Shown here piece after piece: positions 51,074 through 60,569 of a stretch of DNA of 64,000 nucleotides; within the stretch, counting starts at the first letter, position 1, and each line of letters starts with the position of its first letter. The stretch spans positions 1-64,000 of the forward strand of contig JAFWEX010000058.1 of NCBI GenBank assembly GCA_017512705.1, given 5' to 3'. Made by a program: the position numbers and the translations under genes. A model generated the notes under the pieces. It worked only from the letters and a program-made list of their open reading frames with translations, made no database searches and was not told where the DNA came from. This stretch comes from Paenibacillus sp. GTDB lineage: Bacteria; Bacillota; Bacilli; Paenibacillales; Paenibacillaceae.

Positions 51074-53035
51074 ATGACTATACTTGAGTATGCCGCTCCA
51101 CCGGCATCGGATCTCTTATCTGACCTGGGAAGACGTATTATTGGCGCAGAGGACGCTGATACACTGAGAGAGAATGCGAATCTGAACGGAGATTCCTTCA
51201 GTGGCAAGATGAGCAGACTTGGGTCGGAGACAGCCAAGTGGCATGCCATGCGTCATGTGTTGCCAGAGGCGCTTGCCGATGCTGTTGATCATGGCGATCT
51301 GTATGTGCACGATTTGGACCAGTACGCCCTGGGAACGACCAACTGTATCTTCATTCCGTTTGATCGGCTGCTGGCTTCTGGCTTCAATACAGGTAACGGA
51401 TCGGTTCGCACACCCCAGACGATCATGTCTGCGATGGCACTGGTCGCGATCATTTTTCAATCTCAGCAAAATAGTCAGTACGGTGGCGTATCAGCCAACA
51501 AAATAGACTGGGATCTGGCACCTTATGTGCAGCGTTCATTCGCAAAGCATTTCCGTAAAGGGCAACGCCTCTTCGACGAACATGCACCGCTGGCAGACGA
51601 GCAGCTTCACCTGGACAGTGCCGAAGCGAAGCAGCAGTGTCCGCGCTCATTTGCCTTTGCCTATGAAGAGACGGTTCTGGAGACCGGACAAGCCGCTGAA
51701 TCGCTTATACATAACCTGAATACGATGAGCAGCCGGGCTGGGGGACAGATTCCTTTTACATCACTGAACTATGGCATGTGCACTTCAGCAGAGGGTCGTC
51801 TTGTATCCCGCTCCCTGCTGGAAGCAACGATCAGGGGCCTTGGACACGGAGAAACTCCCGTATTTCCACAGCATATTTTCCAGTGCAAACAAGGGGTTAA
51901 TCAGGCTCAGGGTGATCCGAATTATGACTTATTTCGCCTCGCAGTAACCTGTTCTTCACGGCGTATGTACCCTAACTTTGTCAATGTGGATGCATCGTTT
52001 AATCTGCCCTTCTATCAACCGGAAGACCCGGATACGATCATTGCGACTATGGGCTGCCGCACACGCACCCTTGCGGATCGGTTTGGACGGAACCGACAGA
52101 GTGGGAAAGGGAACCTGTCCTTCAATACGGTCAATCTGGTCAAATTAGGGATTCGTTTTGGCATCTGCCGAGGAAATCGGCCTGTCCCTGATAGAGAAGG
52201 TTTCTATACAGCACTGGACAAAATGATGAACCTTGCCCTTGACGGCTTGCTTCATCGTTATGCCATTCAGAAGAAGCAGCCTGCCAAATCATCGGACTTC
52301 ATGATGCGGGAAGGCGTATGGGAAGGCGGAGAGAACCTGGAACCGGATGAACCCGTTGCCGATCTAATAAAACACGGCACGTTGTCTATCGGATTTATCG
52401 GACTCGCTGAATGTATGATGGCGATGTATGGACGCCACCATGGACAAGATATGCATGTACATCATGAAGCGCTGAATGTAATCCGCACAATGAGAAAATT
52501 CTGTGATCGAATGAGTGAGCGACACAACCTGAACGTTACGTTGTTTGCTACACCTGCTGAAGGTTTATCTGGCAAATTCACCAAGCTAGATCGGGCACGT
52601 TACGGCTCCATATCTGGTGTGAATGAACGTGAATATTATACGAATTCGTTCCACATTCCAGTCTATTATACTCTCCCGGCCTACCGTAAAATCGAGCTGG
52701 AGGCTCCATTCCATGCCCTCTGTAATGCCGGAGCGATCTCTTATGTTGAGCTTGATGGCAATGTGCGAGCGAACACGTCAGCCTTTATGCGAATCGTGCA
52801 GTACGCACTGGCACAGGATATCGGTTACTTTTCAATTAATCATCCGATTGATCGCTGCCCTGCATGCGGGTACGAAGGGGTCATCGGAGATATCTGTCCG
52901 GAATGCGAGGTTCACGAAAATGAAGTACACTTCCAGCGCCTTCGACGCGTTACAGGGTACCTGACAGGGGATTACAAGGTACGCTTCAATGCTGCGAAGC
53001 AGGCCGAAGTGCGGGATCGGGTGAAGCATCGGTGA
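51074..53035 (+). CDS. nrdD: Anaerobic ribonucleoside-triphosphate reductase
   Basis: 653-aa class III ribonucleotide reductase, reducing NTPs to dNTPs without oxygen. The catalytic barrel includes NLNTMSSRAGGQIPFTSLNYG. The C-terminal zinc site is Cys595, Cys598, Cys608, Cys611 (CPACG..CPEC), and the glycyl radical is Gly628 in RRVTGYLTGD. There is no N-terminal ATP-cone of usual length; the protein is shorter than Escherichia coli NrdD (712 aa), as in the cone-less subtypes. AGGAGG lies before the ATG. The stop overlaps the nrdG start. FNR/NrdR-type sites upstream fit anaerobic expression. Confidence 0.96.
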   Translation: MTILEYAAPPASDLLSDLGRRIIGAEDADTLRENANLNGDSFSGKMSRLGSETAKWHAMRHVLPEALADAVDHGDLYVHDLDQYALGTTNCIFIPFDRLLASGFNTGNGSVRTPQTIMSAMALVAIIFQSQQNSQYGGVSANKIDWDLAPYVQRSFAKHFRKGQRLFDEHAPLADEQLHLDSAEAKQQCPRSFAFAYEETVLETGQAAESLIHNLNTMSSRAGGQIPFTSLNYGMCTSAEGRLVSRSLLEATIRGLGHGETPVFPQHIFQCKQGVNQAQGDPNYDLFRLAVTCSSRRMYPNFVNVDASFNLPFYQPEDPDTIIATMGCRTRTLADRFGRNRQSGKGNLSFNTVNLVKLGIRFGICRGNRPVPDREGFYTALDKMMNLALDGLLHRYAIQKKQPAKSSDFMMREGVWEGGENLEPDEPVADLIKHGTLSIGFIGLAECMMAMYGRHHGQDMHVHHEALNVIRTMRKFCDRMSERHNLNVTLFATPAEGLSGKFTKLDRARYGSISGVNEREYYTNSFHIPVYYTLPAYRKIELEAPFHALCNAGAISYVELDGNVRANTSAFMRIVQYALAQDIGYFSINHPIDRCPACGYEGVIGDICPECEVHENEVHFQRLRRVTGYLTGDYKVRFNAAKQAEVRDRVKHR

Positions 53036-53541
53036 ATCTGTTTGGTTACATTCCCGAATCGGTCAATGAAGGAACAGGGCTGCGTGCCGTACTGTTCATC
53101 AGCGGTTGTCGTCATGCATGTCCGGGCTGCTTCAGCCCCGACTCATGGAGCTTCCGGGCGGGTGAACCCTTCACAGAAGAGCGGCAGCAGCAGATTCTAC
53201 AGGAAGTCATCAGCCATCCCCTCCTCGACGGTGTAACGTTATGCGGGGGTGACCCCTTTTTCTCAGCAGCAGGATGTACCCAGTGGGTTCGTCAGTTACG
53301 GGACGCACGGCCAGATCTGACGGTATGGGCCTACACCGGATTCGAATACGAGCAACTCGTTAAAGACGAAGAGAGAGCAGAGCTTGCACGGTTATGCGAT
53401 GTAATAATCGACGGGAGATACATTGCAACTGAGCGTGATGTGTCTCTGCCTTTTCGCGGAAGTCGCAACCAGCGTTTGATTGATGTCAGTGCAACACAAG
53501 CAACTGGAAGCATCGTTACCTTACAGCTCGATGGAGTGTAA
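53032..53541 (+). CDS. nrdG: Anaerobic ribonucleotide reductase activating protein
   Basis: 169-aa radical-SAM enzyme that installs the glycyl radical on NrdD. The [4Fe-4S] motif CX3CX2C is Cys26, Cys30, Cys33 (SGCRHACPGCF); the SAM-binding Gly patch is TLCGGDPFF (near residue 68). Start is GTG overlapping the nrdD stop (GTGA), so the two are translationally coupled. Length is normal. Confidence 0.95.
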   Translation: MNLFGYIPESVNEGTGLRAVLFISGCRHACPGCFSPDSWSFRAGEPFTEERQQQILQEVISHPLLDGVTLCGGDPFFSAAGCTQWVRQLRDARPDLTVWAYTGFEYEQLVKDEERAELARLCDVIIDGRYIATERDVSLPFRGSRNQRLIDVSATQATGSIVTLQLDGV

Positions 53542-53578
53542 CGATGTTTTTGTTTTTTCTATTATTACAAAACAACAC

Positions 53579-53637
53579 AACACAAAAGCAGGCTCTGCCA
53601 CGTTTCATGTCAACAGAACCTGCTTTTGTTTTTTTTA
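53579..53637. terminator. Bidirectional terminator
   Basis: ACAAAAGCAGG pairs with CCTGCTTTTGT, followed by a long T-run on the plus strand and A-rich sequence on the left. It ends nrdDG and the convergent GH3 gene. Confidence 0.9.
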
Positions 53638-53640
53638 GAT

Positions 53641-56472
53641 CTAACGCATCTCAAAATGACAAATTCGAATTCCAGATGTCAACAGGAGATAAACGTCTTG
53701 TATTCCCTCTGCTCCTGATAGTTCAGCTCTAACCGTGGACCACTGCTGGGCACCGCCTTGTGCGAGCTCTACACGGCCGGCAATGGTGCCATCCGGCGCA
53801 TCCAATCTCACTTCCAGCACAGCACCTTGCTGTTCTGAGGATACACGTGCCTCCAATGCAGTTGCTCCGTTACCGAAGTCAGCTTCCTTAAAAGCAATCC
53901 ATCCTTGCTCTCCAATCACACGGACTGCTGTTCCGCCCTCTTTACACTCATCCAGTTCCACACCTTGATAAGCATCATAGTTCTCAGCACGTGTAGTTAT
54001 CCCCAGATGACGTGGTGGGATTGTCTCTCCATCGACCTGCAGATCGGCAACTAGCTGCACATCGGATGAGGACTTAGCTACCATGATAGAGTAAATCCCC
54101 TCCTCTACCACGTAGCGGTCACGGGTAACATCCCAGATGGCCAGTTCCTGAACAGGCAGATCGAAATGAACGGTTGCTGTGGCTCCAGCTTCAATATGTA
54201 GACGACGAAAGCCTTTGAGCGTTTTGAGTGGGCGCTTTACCCGAGACTTACCTGCACGCACATACAGTTGCACGACCTCATCACTGGCGATCGAACCGGT
54301 ATTAGTTACATCCACACGAACCGTCACGTGATCCTCTGTGCCCGCTTGCGCAGGACTAACTTCCAGATTGCTATATTTAAACGGGACATAGGTCAATCCA
54401 TGTCCGAACGGATATAACACATTACCTTCAAAATATTGATAGGTGCGGCCACCTTGAATAATATCGTAATCCCGGATATCTGGGAGCTGATCTGCTGACT
54501 GTACCCAGGTCATGTTCAGGCGTCCAGCAGGGGCGTAGTCTCCATACAGCACGTCTGCAACTGCATTACCCAGCTCCTGTCCGGCATGTGACGTATACAG
54601 GACCGCGGGAATATTCTCCTGAACCCAGTTGCAGGTAAATGGATAACTGCCCACAATTACCACCACCGTATTCGGGTTAGCTTCATAGACAGCCTGCACC
54701 AATCGTTGCTGTGATTCAGCGAGCTCCAGACTTGGACGGTCCACTTCTTCTTTACCATTGACGAGCGGGTTATTACCAACAAATACGATCGCGGTCTCGG
54801 CTTCTTTCGCAGCAGCAACGGCCTCATCGATTCCATGGGTGACGACATCTTGCTGGAATGTTTCTGCAGCATCGATATCTTTCCATTCTTCAGCCACTTT
54901 GAGCACATCATGTCCATCATTCGCCGCGGTCACGATTCTACCATTCCATGTTGTAAGACCCACGTGTCCATCTGATTGTGGCAGCAAATGAAATACTTCT
55001 TTGACAAACCAGCCGTACACTTCATTAGCTGAGGCTGTAACGGACTGCTCATCTGTCGTCAGATATTTGCCATTGCTCTCCGCCTGCAGCGTGTAACTGC
55101 CAAATCCCCAATCCGTCACTCGGAACGTCTCTGCTTCCCCCGAAGCTTTAACTACCATTTCAGGTGAACCTGCTGCTCTGACAAGTCCCAGCTTTTTGCC
55201 GCTTGCTGCGGAGGTCAGCGTAATGCGGTCATCACCGTCTTTGAAAGTTACGTTATCGTTGCCTACCTTGCCACGAATCGCCTCCAGAGGTGTTACACGG
55301 TAAGGCAGTGTACCTGCATACCAGTCTCGGTAGACCGTTCCACCGAGCTGTCCGATGACAGCCACTTTGCCTGCTTTGGTTTTGTCGAGTGGAAGGATGC
55401 CTTTCTCGTTCTTGAGCAGTACCACTTGTTCTCTTGCTGCTCGAAGAGATAAGGCTTTGGCCTTCTCTGTCATCATGGATTCTTCGCCGATTGCTGCATA
55501 CGGGTTGCCTTCTTCCGGATCGAATTCACCCAGACGGAAACGAACACGGAACGTGTTGAACAAGGCTTTATCGATATCCTCCATCGTGAGCAATCCTTGC
55601 TCCAGCCCTTCACGAAGAGCCTGTTTGGATAGTTCAGCATCATCGGTGATGCTGTCAATGCCTGCTTGGATCGACTCCACCGTACCTGGGGTATGAGAAT
55701 CATAATATTTATGATCATTCTTGATGCCCATCACGTCGCCCGCATCACTAACGATAAAACCGTCCATCCCCCATTCACCTTTAACAATTTCGTTCACATA
55801 AGGGTGCAACAGGGCTGGTGTACCATTAATAGAGTTGTACGCTGTCATCATGGACTGTGCACCGCCTTGCTTGAACGGCTTCTCGAAGGCTTTCAAATAA
55901 TATTCACGCATATTACGTGGATCAATACTGGATGAACCACTACCCCGATCCACTTCGTTATTGTTGCCGAGGAAATGCTTGAGCGTCGCTACCGCCTTGT
56001 AATACTTGGGATGATCACCTTGAATCCCTTTCACCAGCGCCGTTGTCAGCTCTGCAGTCAGCTCCGGGTCCTCCCCATAGGCTTCTTCGTTTCGGCCCCA
56101 GCGTGGATCACGCTCCATATCTACTGTGGGTGCCCACAGTGTAAGACCATTGACAGCAGGGTTGCGTTTGTAAAATACACGAGCCTCGTCTCCGATAACG
56201 GAGCCGATCTGCTTCATCAGATCCGTGTCCCACGTACATGCCAGCCCGACAGGCTGGGGAAAAGACGTGGCTTCACCAAGCCAAGCAAGGCCGTGCGCAG
56301 CTTCCGTTCCATGTTTATACGCAGCAATCCCCAAACGTTCCACGGCCGGCTGGTATTGCAGCATAGATTCGATTTTTTCATCGTCCGTCAGTCGAGATAC
56401 GAGGTCCTTCACCCGATCGTTAAGCTCAAGTGTAGTATCTTGAAACGGATATTTGGTTTGATGAGTCGTCAT
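53641..56472 (-). CDS. Modular glycoside hydrolase family 3 beta-glycosidase
   Basis: 943-aa cytosolic enzyme (no signal peptide). The GH3 barrel spans about 15-330: YGEDPELT, KHFLGNNNE and nucleophile Asp243 in FIVSDAGD. The second GH3 domain (about 345-640) is interrupted at about 410-510 by a beta-trefoil fascin/ricin-like insert (ITLTSAASGKKLGLV; NGKYLTTDEQSV). A fibronectin-III-like domain (about 700-790) and a C-terminal CBM6-like domain (about 830-943, ending IRICHFEMR) follow. Such multi-domain GH3 enzymes act on plant oligosaccharides (beta-glucosidase or beta-xylosidase); specificity is not clear. GAAGGAG precedes the ATG. A cre-like site lies 160 bp upstream. Confidence 0.93.
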   Translation of the reverse strand: MTTHQTKYPFQDTTLELNDRVKDLVSRLTDDEKIESMLQYQPAVERLGIAAYKHGTEAAHGLAWLGEATSFPQPVGLACTWDTDLMKQIGSVIGDEARVFYKRNPAVNGLTLWAPTVDMERDPRWGRNEEAYGEDPELTAELTTALVKGIQGDHPKYYKAVATLKHFLGNNNEVDRGSGSSSIDPRNMREYYLKAFEKPFKQGGAQSMMTAYNSINGTPALLHPYVNEIVKGEWGMDGFIVSDAGDVMGIKNDHKYYDSHTPGTVESIQAGIDSITDDAELSKQALREGLEQGLLTMEDIDKALFNTFRVRFRLGEFDPEEGNPYAAIGEESMMTEKAKALSLRAAREQVVLLKNEKGILPLDKTKAGKVAVIGQLGGTVYRDWYAGTLPYRVTPLEAIRGKVGNDNVTFKDGDDRITLTSAASGKKLGLVRAAGSPEMVVKASGEAETFRVTDWGFGSYTLQAESNGKYLTTDEQSVTASANEVYGWFVKEVFHLLPQSDGHVGLTTWNGRIVTAANDGHDVLKVAEEWKDIDAAETFQQDVVTHGIDEAVAAAKEAETAIVFVGNNPLVNGKEEVDRPSLELAESQQRLVQAVYEANPNTVVVIVGSYPFTCNWVQENIPAVLYTSHAGQELGNAVADVLYGDYAPAGRLNMTWVQSADQLPDIRDYDIIQGGRTYQYFEGNVLYPFGHGLTYVPFKYSNLEVSPAQAGTEDHVTVRVDVTNTGSIASDEVVQLYVRAGKSRVKRPLKTLKGFRRLHIEAGATATVHFDLPVQELAIWDVTRDRYVVEEGIYSIMVAKSSSDVQLVADLQVDGETIPPRHLGITTRAENYDAYQGVELDECKEGGTAVRVIGEQGWIAFKEADFGNGATALEARVSSEQQGAVLEVRLDAPDGTIAGRVELAQGGAQQWSTVRAELSGAEGIQDVYLLLTSGIRICHFEMR

Positions 56473-56633
56473 ATCAAGTCTCCTTCAACAATTGAAATAT
56501 AGATCATTATGATAGCGAATACATTTTAATTCCTGAAAACACATTATAATTGCTAAATTACATCACATAAATAGTTGGTAACTCCTTATAATTGAACATG
56601 TTTTTCTATTTTCGCACTCTACTACAACAAAAA

Positions 56634-56647
56634 CTAAAACGGTTTCG
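56634..56647 (-). promoter_or_regulatory. Possible cre/LacI-type operator of the GH3 gene
   Basis: CGAAACCGTTTTAG on the minus strand keeps the central AA-N-CG-N-T of CcpA cre sites but differs at three end positions. A LacI-family sugar regulator is an alternative. Confidence 0.3.
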
Positions 56648-56841
56648 ATATTCCTACTATAAAGCAAATGGAGACAAAAAAACAGAGGCTTCCTTCCAGA
56701 AATCTTTCTCCGTTCTATATAAAAAATACATATACTCGTTTTTTTCTGGTACTCTCTGGCAATCCTGAATAGAAGCAGGAATATGTCAAACCTAACGTCT
56801 TAAATAAGGGTCTCATCCAGATCTAGGAGGAAGAACAATAC

Positions 56842-58383
56842 ATGAGTGAAAACGAACAAACGAAAACCAACCTGCCGCCGGTACCGGAATCGGTATGGCG
56901 TGCCACGAATACGTTCGATACCTATCCGAAACTAGCAGAGGATACCACTGCCGATGTAGCCATTATCGGCGCTGGGATCGCTGGCATTACAACAGCCTAC
57001 TTGCTTGCACAGTCCGGTCTGAATGTTGTTTTACTTGAGGCTGGGAAAGTGTTGGATGGAACAACAGGCCATACGACGGCCAAAGTATCTGCACAGCATG
57101 GTGTCATCTATGATGAAATTATGCACCACTTTGGACACGAGCAGGCACGCATGTACTATGAGGGTAATGCAGATGCTGCGAAGTGGATACGCCAGCTGGT
57201 GAACGATAAACAAATCCAGTGCCAGTGGTCCGATGAGGACGCCTATGTCTATATTCAATCTGAAGAGAATATCAAAAAACTGGAGATTGAACTTACAGCT
57301 TACGGAAAACTGAATATTCCCGGTGAATGGGTAGACCCGCTTCCGATTCCGGTCCCAGCCAGAGCAGGAATTCGCATGCCAGGTCAGGCACGTTTTGATC
57401 CACTAGCTTATCTGCACTATTTACTGGATGCAGCAGTGAAGCAAGGCGTACGTGTCTATGAGCATACTACTGTGACCGATGTCGAAGAAGAAGCATCTCT
57501 GCGCATAAGAACGTATGGTGGTTCATTCGTTACGGCGGAGCATATCGTTGTCGCTTCTCACTTCCCGGTATATGATCCCGGATTTTACTTTACTCGCCTT
57601 CATGCAGAACGGTCTTATGCGGTTATGGTTGAACCGGAGAAACCTTTTGCGGGCGGCATGTACATTTCCGATGATAATCCTGCCCGCTCGCTCCGTACCG
57701 TTGTTCATAACGGAAAAGAACATATTATTTTTGGTGGTGAGAATCACAAAACCGGACAAGGCATCTGCACTTTTGGCCATTACGAGCGCCTAGAACAATA
57801 TGCAGCAGAGACCTTCGGCATTCGTAACATTCCGTTTCGATGGTCCGCGCAGGATCTGATTTCGATTGACAAGGTGCCGTACATCGGGCCTATTACGAGC
57901 AGACATGAGCGGATTTACGTCGCAACTGGCTTCGCCAAATGGGGGATGACTACCGGCACCATGGCTGGACATCTGCTGGCAGACCGGATAACCGGAAGGG
58001 ATAATCCTCATGCGGAAGTATTTGATCCTGCCAGATTCAAAGCCGATCCGGGTATGAAGAACTTTATTGTGGAAAATGTCAATGTTGCCAAGGAGTTAAT
58101 CTCGGGTAAAGTCGGCATTGTGCATAAACATATAAGTGAGATCGGCAACGATGAAGGAGCCGTTGTAACTCATAATGGTAAACGGGCCGGTGCATACAAA
58201 GATACCAGTGGTAAGCTGTTTCTGGTCGACACAACGTGCACGCACTTGGGGTGTGAGGTCGAATGGAACAACGGCGAACGATCATGGGATTGCCCATGTC
58301 ACGGTTCCCGTTTCAATTATGAGGGTCATGTCATCGAAGGTCCTGCTGTAGAAGATCTGCCCATCCTTGATGTGCAATCCTGA
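56842..58383 (+). CDS. FAD-dependent oxidoreductase with C-terminal Rieske domain
   Basis: 513-aa protein with a D-amino-acid-oxidase-like FAD domain (GAGIAG at about 42-47; GFAKWGMTTGTMAGHLLAD near 370, the second FAD motif) and a C-terminal Rieske [2Fe-2S] domain with ligands Cys466/His468 (CTHLGC) and Cys484/His487 (CPCH). The fusion is like Bacillus subtilis YhfW, of unknown substrate; the Rieske centre may pass electrons from the flavin to a partner. AGGAGGAAG precedes the ATG. Monocistronic with a terminator at 58484-58536. Confidence 0.93.
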   Translation: MSENEQTKTNLPPVPESVWRATNTFDTYPKLAEDTTADVAIIGAGIAGITTAYLLAQSGLNVVLLEAGKVLDGTTGHTTAKVSAQHGVIYDEIMHHFGHEQARMYYEGNADAAKWIRQLVNDKQIQCQWSDEDAYVYIQSEENIKKLEIELTAYGKLNIPGEWVDPLPIPVPARAGIRMPGQARFDPLAYLHYLLDAAVKQGVRVYEHTTVTDVEEEASLRIRTYGGSFVTAEHIVVASHFPVYDPGFYFTRLHAERSYAVMVEPEKPFAGGMYISDDNPARSLRTVVHNGKEHIIFGGENHKTGQGICTFGHYERLEQYAAETFGIRNIPFRWSAQDLISIDKVPYIGPITSRHERIYVATGFAKWGMTTGTMAGHLLADRITGRDNPHAEVFDPARFKADPGMKNFIVENVNVAKELISGKVGIVHKHISEIGNDEGAVVTHNGKRAGAYKDTSGKLFLVDTTCTHLGCEVEWNNGERSWDCPCHGSRFNYEGHVIEGPAVEDLPILDVQS

Positions 58384-58483
58384 TTCAAGGAGGTACAGCT
58401 GCAACAGGTAACTTACTTTGAAATGCTAGCAACAACCTGAATCCAGTACAAAACGCAGTGATCAGGGCACATATTTCATCTCT

Positions 58484-58536
58484 TAGACCGGATCGGTATC
58501 CGTCTCCAGACGGAAGTAACCGCTCCGGTTTTTGCG
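58484..58536 (+). terminator. Terminator after the Rieske oxidoreductase
   Basis: ACCGGA-CGGT pairs with ACCG-TCCGGT, enclosing a second CCGTCT/AGACGG stem, followed by TTTTT on the plus strand. Confidence 0.8.
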
Positions 58537-58578
58537 TATGCTGGTAAAGAACTCAGAACTTAGTTATAAGCACTACCT

Positions 58579-58640
58579 TGCATTATACACTAGTGAGTGC
58601 TATGATATATCCACCACTACTGAACAATACATACTAGTGA
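58579..58640 (+). promoter_or_regulatory. PadR-type promoter/operator
   Basis: -35 TTGCAT (58579-58584) and -10 TATGAT (58601-58606) with 16-bp spacer. The palindrome CACTAGTG (58588-58595) lies in the spacer and a second ACTAGTGA copy is at 58633-58640, a plausible autoregulatory PadR operator pair. Confidence 0.5.
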
Positions 58641-58668
58641 TTATCAAACAGAAGCAGGAGGAACCGAT

Positions 58669-58998
58669 GTGAATGTGAACATCCAGTTCAAAAAAGGGGT
58701 GCTTGAGCTATGCGTCCTGGTCTTGATTCATCGACAGGATCGATATGGTTATGAACTGGCTCAGGCGGTCTCCAAACATATCGAAGTTGCCGAAGGTGCA
58801 CTGTATCCTTTGCTTCGCCGGCTTGTAAATGAGGGCTATTGCACAACTTATCTGCAGGAATCCAGTGAGGGGCCACCGCGCAAATATTACCGATTATCGG
58901 ATACAGGTCGTGAATATATGGCTGCATTAAGTACAGAATGGAACGCGTTTGTGCGCAACGTCACTAATCTAATGGAGGAAGGAACCGGAGATGAATAG
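58669..58998 (+). CDS. PadR family transcriptional regulator
   Basis: 109-aa winged-helix regulator with the PadR pattern LELCVLVLIHRQDRYGYELAQAV and EGALYPLLRRLVNEGYCTTY, then the short dimerisation helix. Start is GTG: an ATG two bases upstream is closed by a stop, and AGGAGG lies 7 nt before the GTG. It is the first gene of a three-gene operon with overlapping downstream genes, so it likely controls the HAAS and DUF4097 proteins. Confidence 0.93.
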   Translation: MNVNIQFKKGVLELCVLVLIHRQDRYGYELAQAVSKHIEVAEGALYPLLRRLVNEGYCTTYLQESSEGPPRKYYRLSDTGREYMAALSTEWNAFVRNVTNLMEEGTGDE

Positions 58999-59596
58999 AC
59001 AAAAATTTATGCAGGACATGGAGATGTACTTGCGTCCGATGGACCGAATAGAACGGGCCGAACTGCTCGCCGATTATGATCAGCATTTTGTCCTTGGTTT
59101 GCGTGAAGGCAGATCCGAAGAGGATATCGCACGTGAGCTTGGTCGCCCGGAAGAAATTGCACGCGAAGCACTGGGTGATCGGTACAACGCTCATGAGACC
59201 TCCGACACATCTGGTGTCGACCCCTTCTATGCACCAACGTTCAGAGAGATGCAGCCCCCCAGCAGTCGAAACCGGGCTACAAGGAACTTTTTTGCAGCCG
59301 TTGGCTTGATATTTCTCAATCTGATGCTCATGATTCCGATCGGTCTTAGCCTCTGGTCCGTGTGGCTAACCCTTGCAGGACTGTCCTTGCTAGTGCTGGC
59401 CCCTGTAGCCGCTGCTGTAGACTATCTGTTTCTGGGTCATTTCGAAAAAGCAGAAATTTTCATTTCCATTGGGCTGTTCGGGATCGGCATTTTGTTTGCT
59501 ATAGCCTCCAAATCTGTTTTTAGAGCATTTAAGGTGATTACGCTTCAGTATATTCGTTGGAATGCAAGAGTGATGAGAGGAGATGTTTCTGAATGA
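58991..59596 (+). CDS. HAAS/DUF1700 domain membrane protein
   Basis: 201-aa protein. The cytosolic N-terminal HAAS-type helical domain (about 1-65: MDRIERAELLADYDQHFVLG, RSEEDIARELGRPEEIAREA) is followed by a linker and three transmembrane segments (about 97-118, 122-145, 152-175). Such proteins are encoded after PadR regulators and probably sense or transmit envelope signals to them. It overlaps the PadR gene by 8 bp and the next gene by 4 bp. Confidence 0.88.
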   Translation: MNRQKFMQDMEMYLRPMDRIERAELLADYDQHFVLGLREGRSEEDIARELGRPEEIAREALGDRYNAHETSDTSGVDPFYAPTFREMQPPSSRNRATRNFFAAVGLIFLNLMLMIPIGLSLWSVWLTLAGLSLLVLAPVAAAVDYLFLGHFEKAEIFISIGLFGIGILFAIASKSVFRAFKVITLQYIRWNARVMRGDVSE

Positions 59597-60492
59597 GTAC
59601 AAAAAAATGGATTGCTTTAGCTATCATCTGTATCGGTATTGGCTTACTTGGAACTTCCATCTATGGTGTTCAGTTTGGAGACGATCGAGAGGCTTATGCC
59701 AAACGTTGGGATTTCAATGCCGGAGAGCTACAGAACATTCAAATGGATGGAGAATTTGATGCGGATATTGAATTCGTGGTTAGCCCGGATGATATCGCAT
59801 ATATCGAGGTGGATGGCAAATGGAGTGCCAATGAAATCAAAAGTTTCGAGCAGGCAACATTTGCAGATGGTACGTTCAAGCTATCCCGGAATCAGCGTGA
59901 CCGATTTCAATTTTTTACACTGAATTGGAATGAACGAGATTCCCAAATAACAGTAGCTTTGCCGCAAGGATATCGCCTGAATGATGTCACCCTGAACGCG
60001 TCATCAAGTGATTGGGATCTGACCGGGCTTCATGCTCAGTCATTGGAATTGCAGAATACGTCGGGATCGGTTCGTTTACAAGACATTAAAGTTCCCCAGA
60101 TGAAACTATCTCTAACTTCTGGAGACATTGCTGCTTCCTCAATTAATGGTGATATGACCGTAGAACAAACATCAGGAAGCTTCACAGCCGAACAGATTGT
60201 CGGAAAAGTAACGAGTACCATCCAATCCGGAGATATCCAGATTACGAAATTGAACGGTGATGCGGATGTCGAGTTCACTTCAGGCAGTATTCATATCGAA
60301 CAGTCCCATGCTGCCTCCATTAACGTTTCGGGAACTTCGGGGGATATCTTCATTCAGGCTGCACCTGATTTTAAAGGCATATATGAGGCACGAGCTACTT
60401 CCGGCGATGTTGATGTGCCAGAATCACCCGCTTTAACCCAGGATCGGATTCAAGCACGTACGACCTCCGGCAGCATTGAGATTGTGAAATAG
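59593..60492 (+). CDS. DUF4097 beta-helix membrane-anchored protein
   Basis: 299-aa protein with an N-terminal membrane anchor (about 5-25, WIALAIICIGIGLLGTSIYG) and an extracellular repeat region. From about residue 140 the motif TSG(D/S)I/V recurs about every 20 residues (SGSVRL, SGDIAA, SGSFTA, SGDIQI, SGSIHI, SGDIFI, SGDVDV, SGSIEI), a right-handed beta-helix or beta-roll of the DUF4097 putative adhesin type. Its ATG overlaps the HAAS stop (ATGA). With PadR and HAAS it forms a compact envelope-response operon; exact role unknown. Confidence 0.88.
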   Translation: MSTKKWIALAIICIGIGLLGTSIYGVQFGDDREAYAKRWDFNAGELQNIQMDGEFDADIEFVVSPDDIAYIEVDGKWSANEIKSFEQATFADGTFKLSRNQRDRFQFFTLNWNERDSQITVALPQGYRLNDVTLNASSSDWDLTGLHAQSLELQNTSGSVRLQDIKVPQMKLSLTSGDIAASSINGDMTVEQTSGSFTAEQIVGKVTSTIQSGDIQITKLNGDADVEFTSGSIHIEQSHAASINVSGTSGDIFIQAAPDFKGIYEARATSGDVDVPESPALTQDRIQARTTSGSIEIVK

Positions 60493-60569
60493 CCACGAAG
60501 CATATTTCCGGTCTTTGGGTAAAATATAGTATAATCAAATGCTAACCCATAAGCTGAGGAGGATTATTC

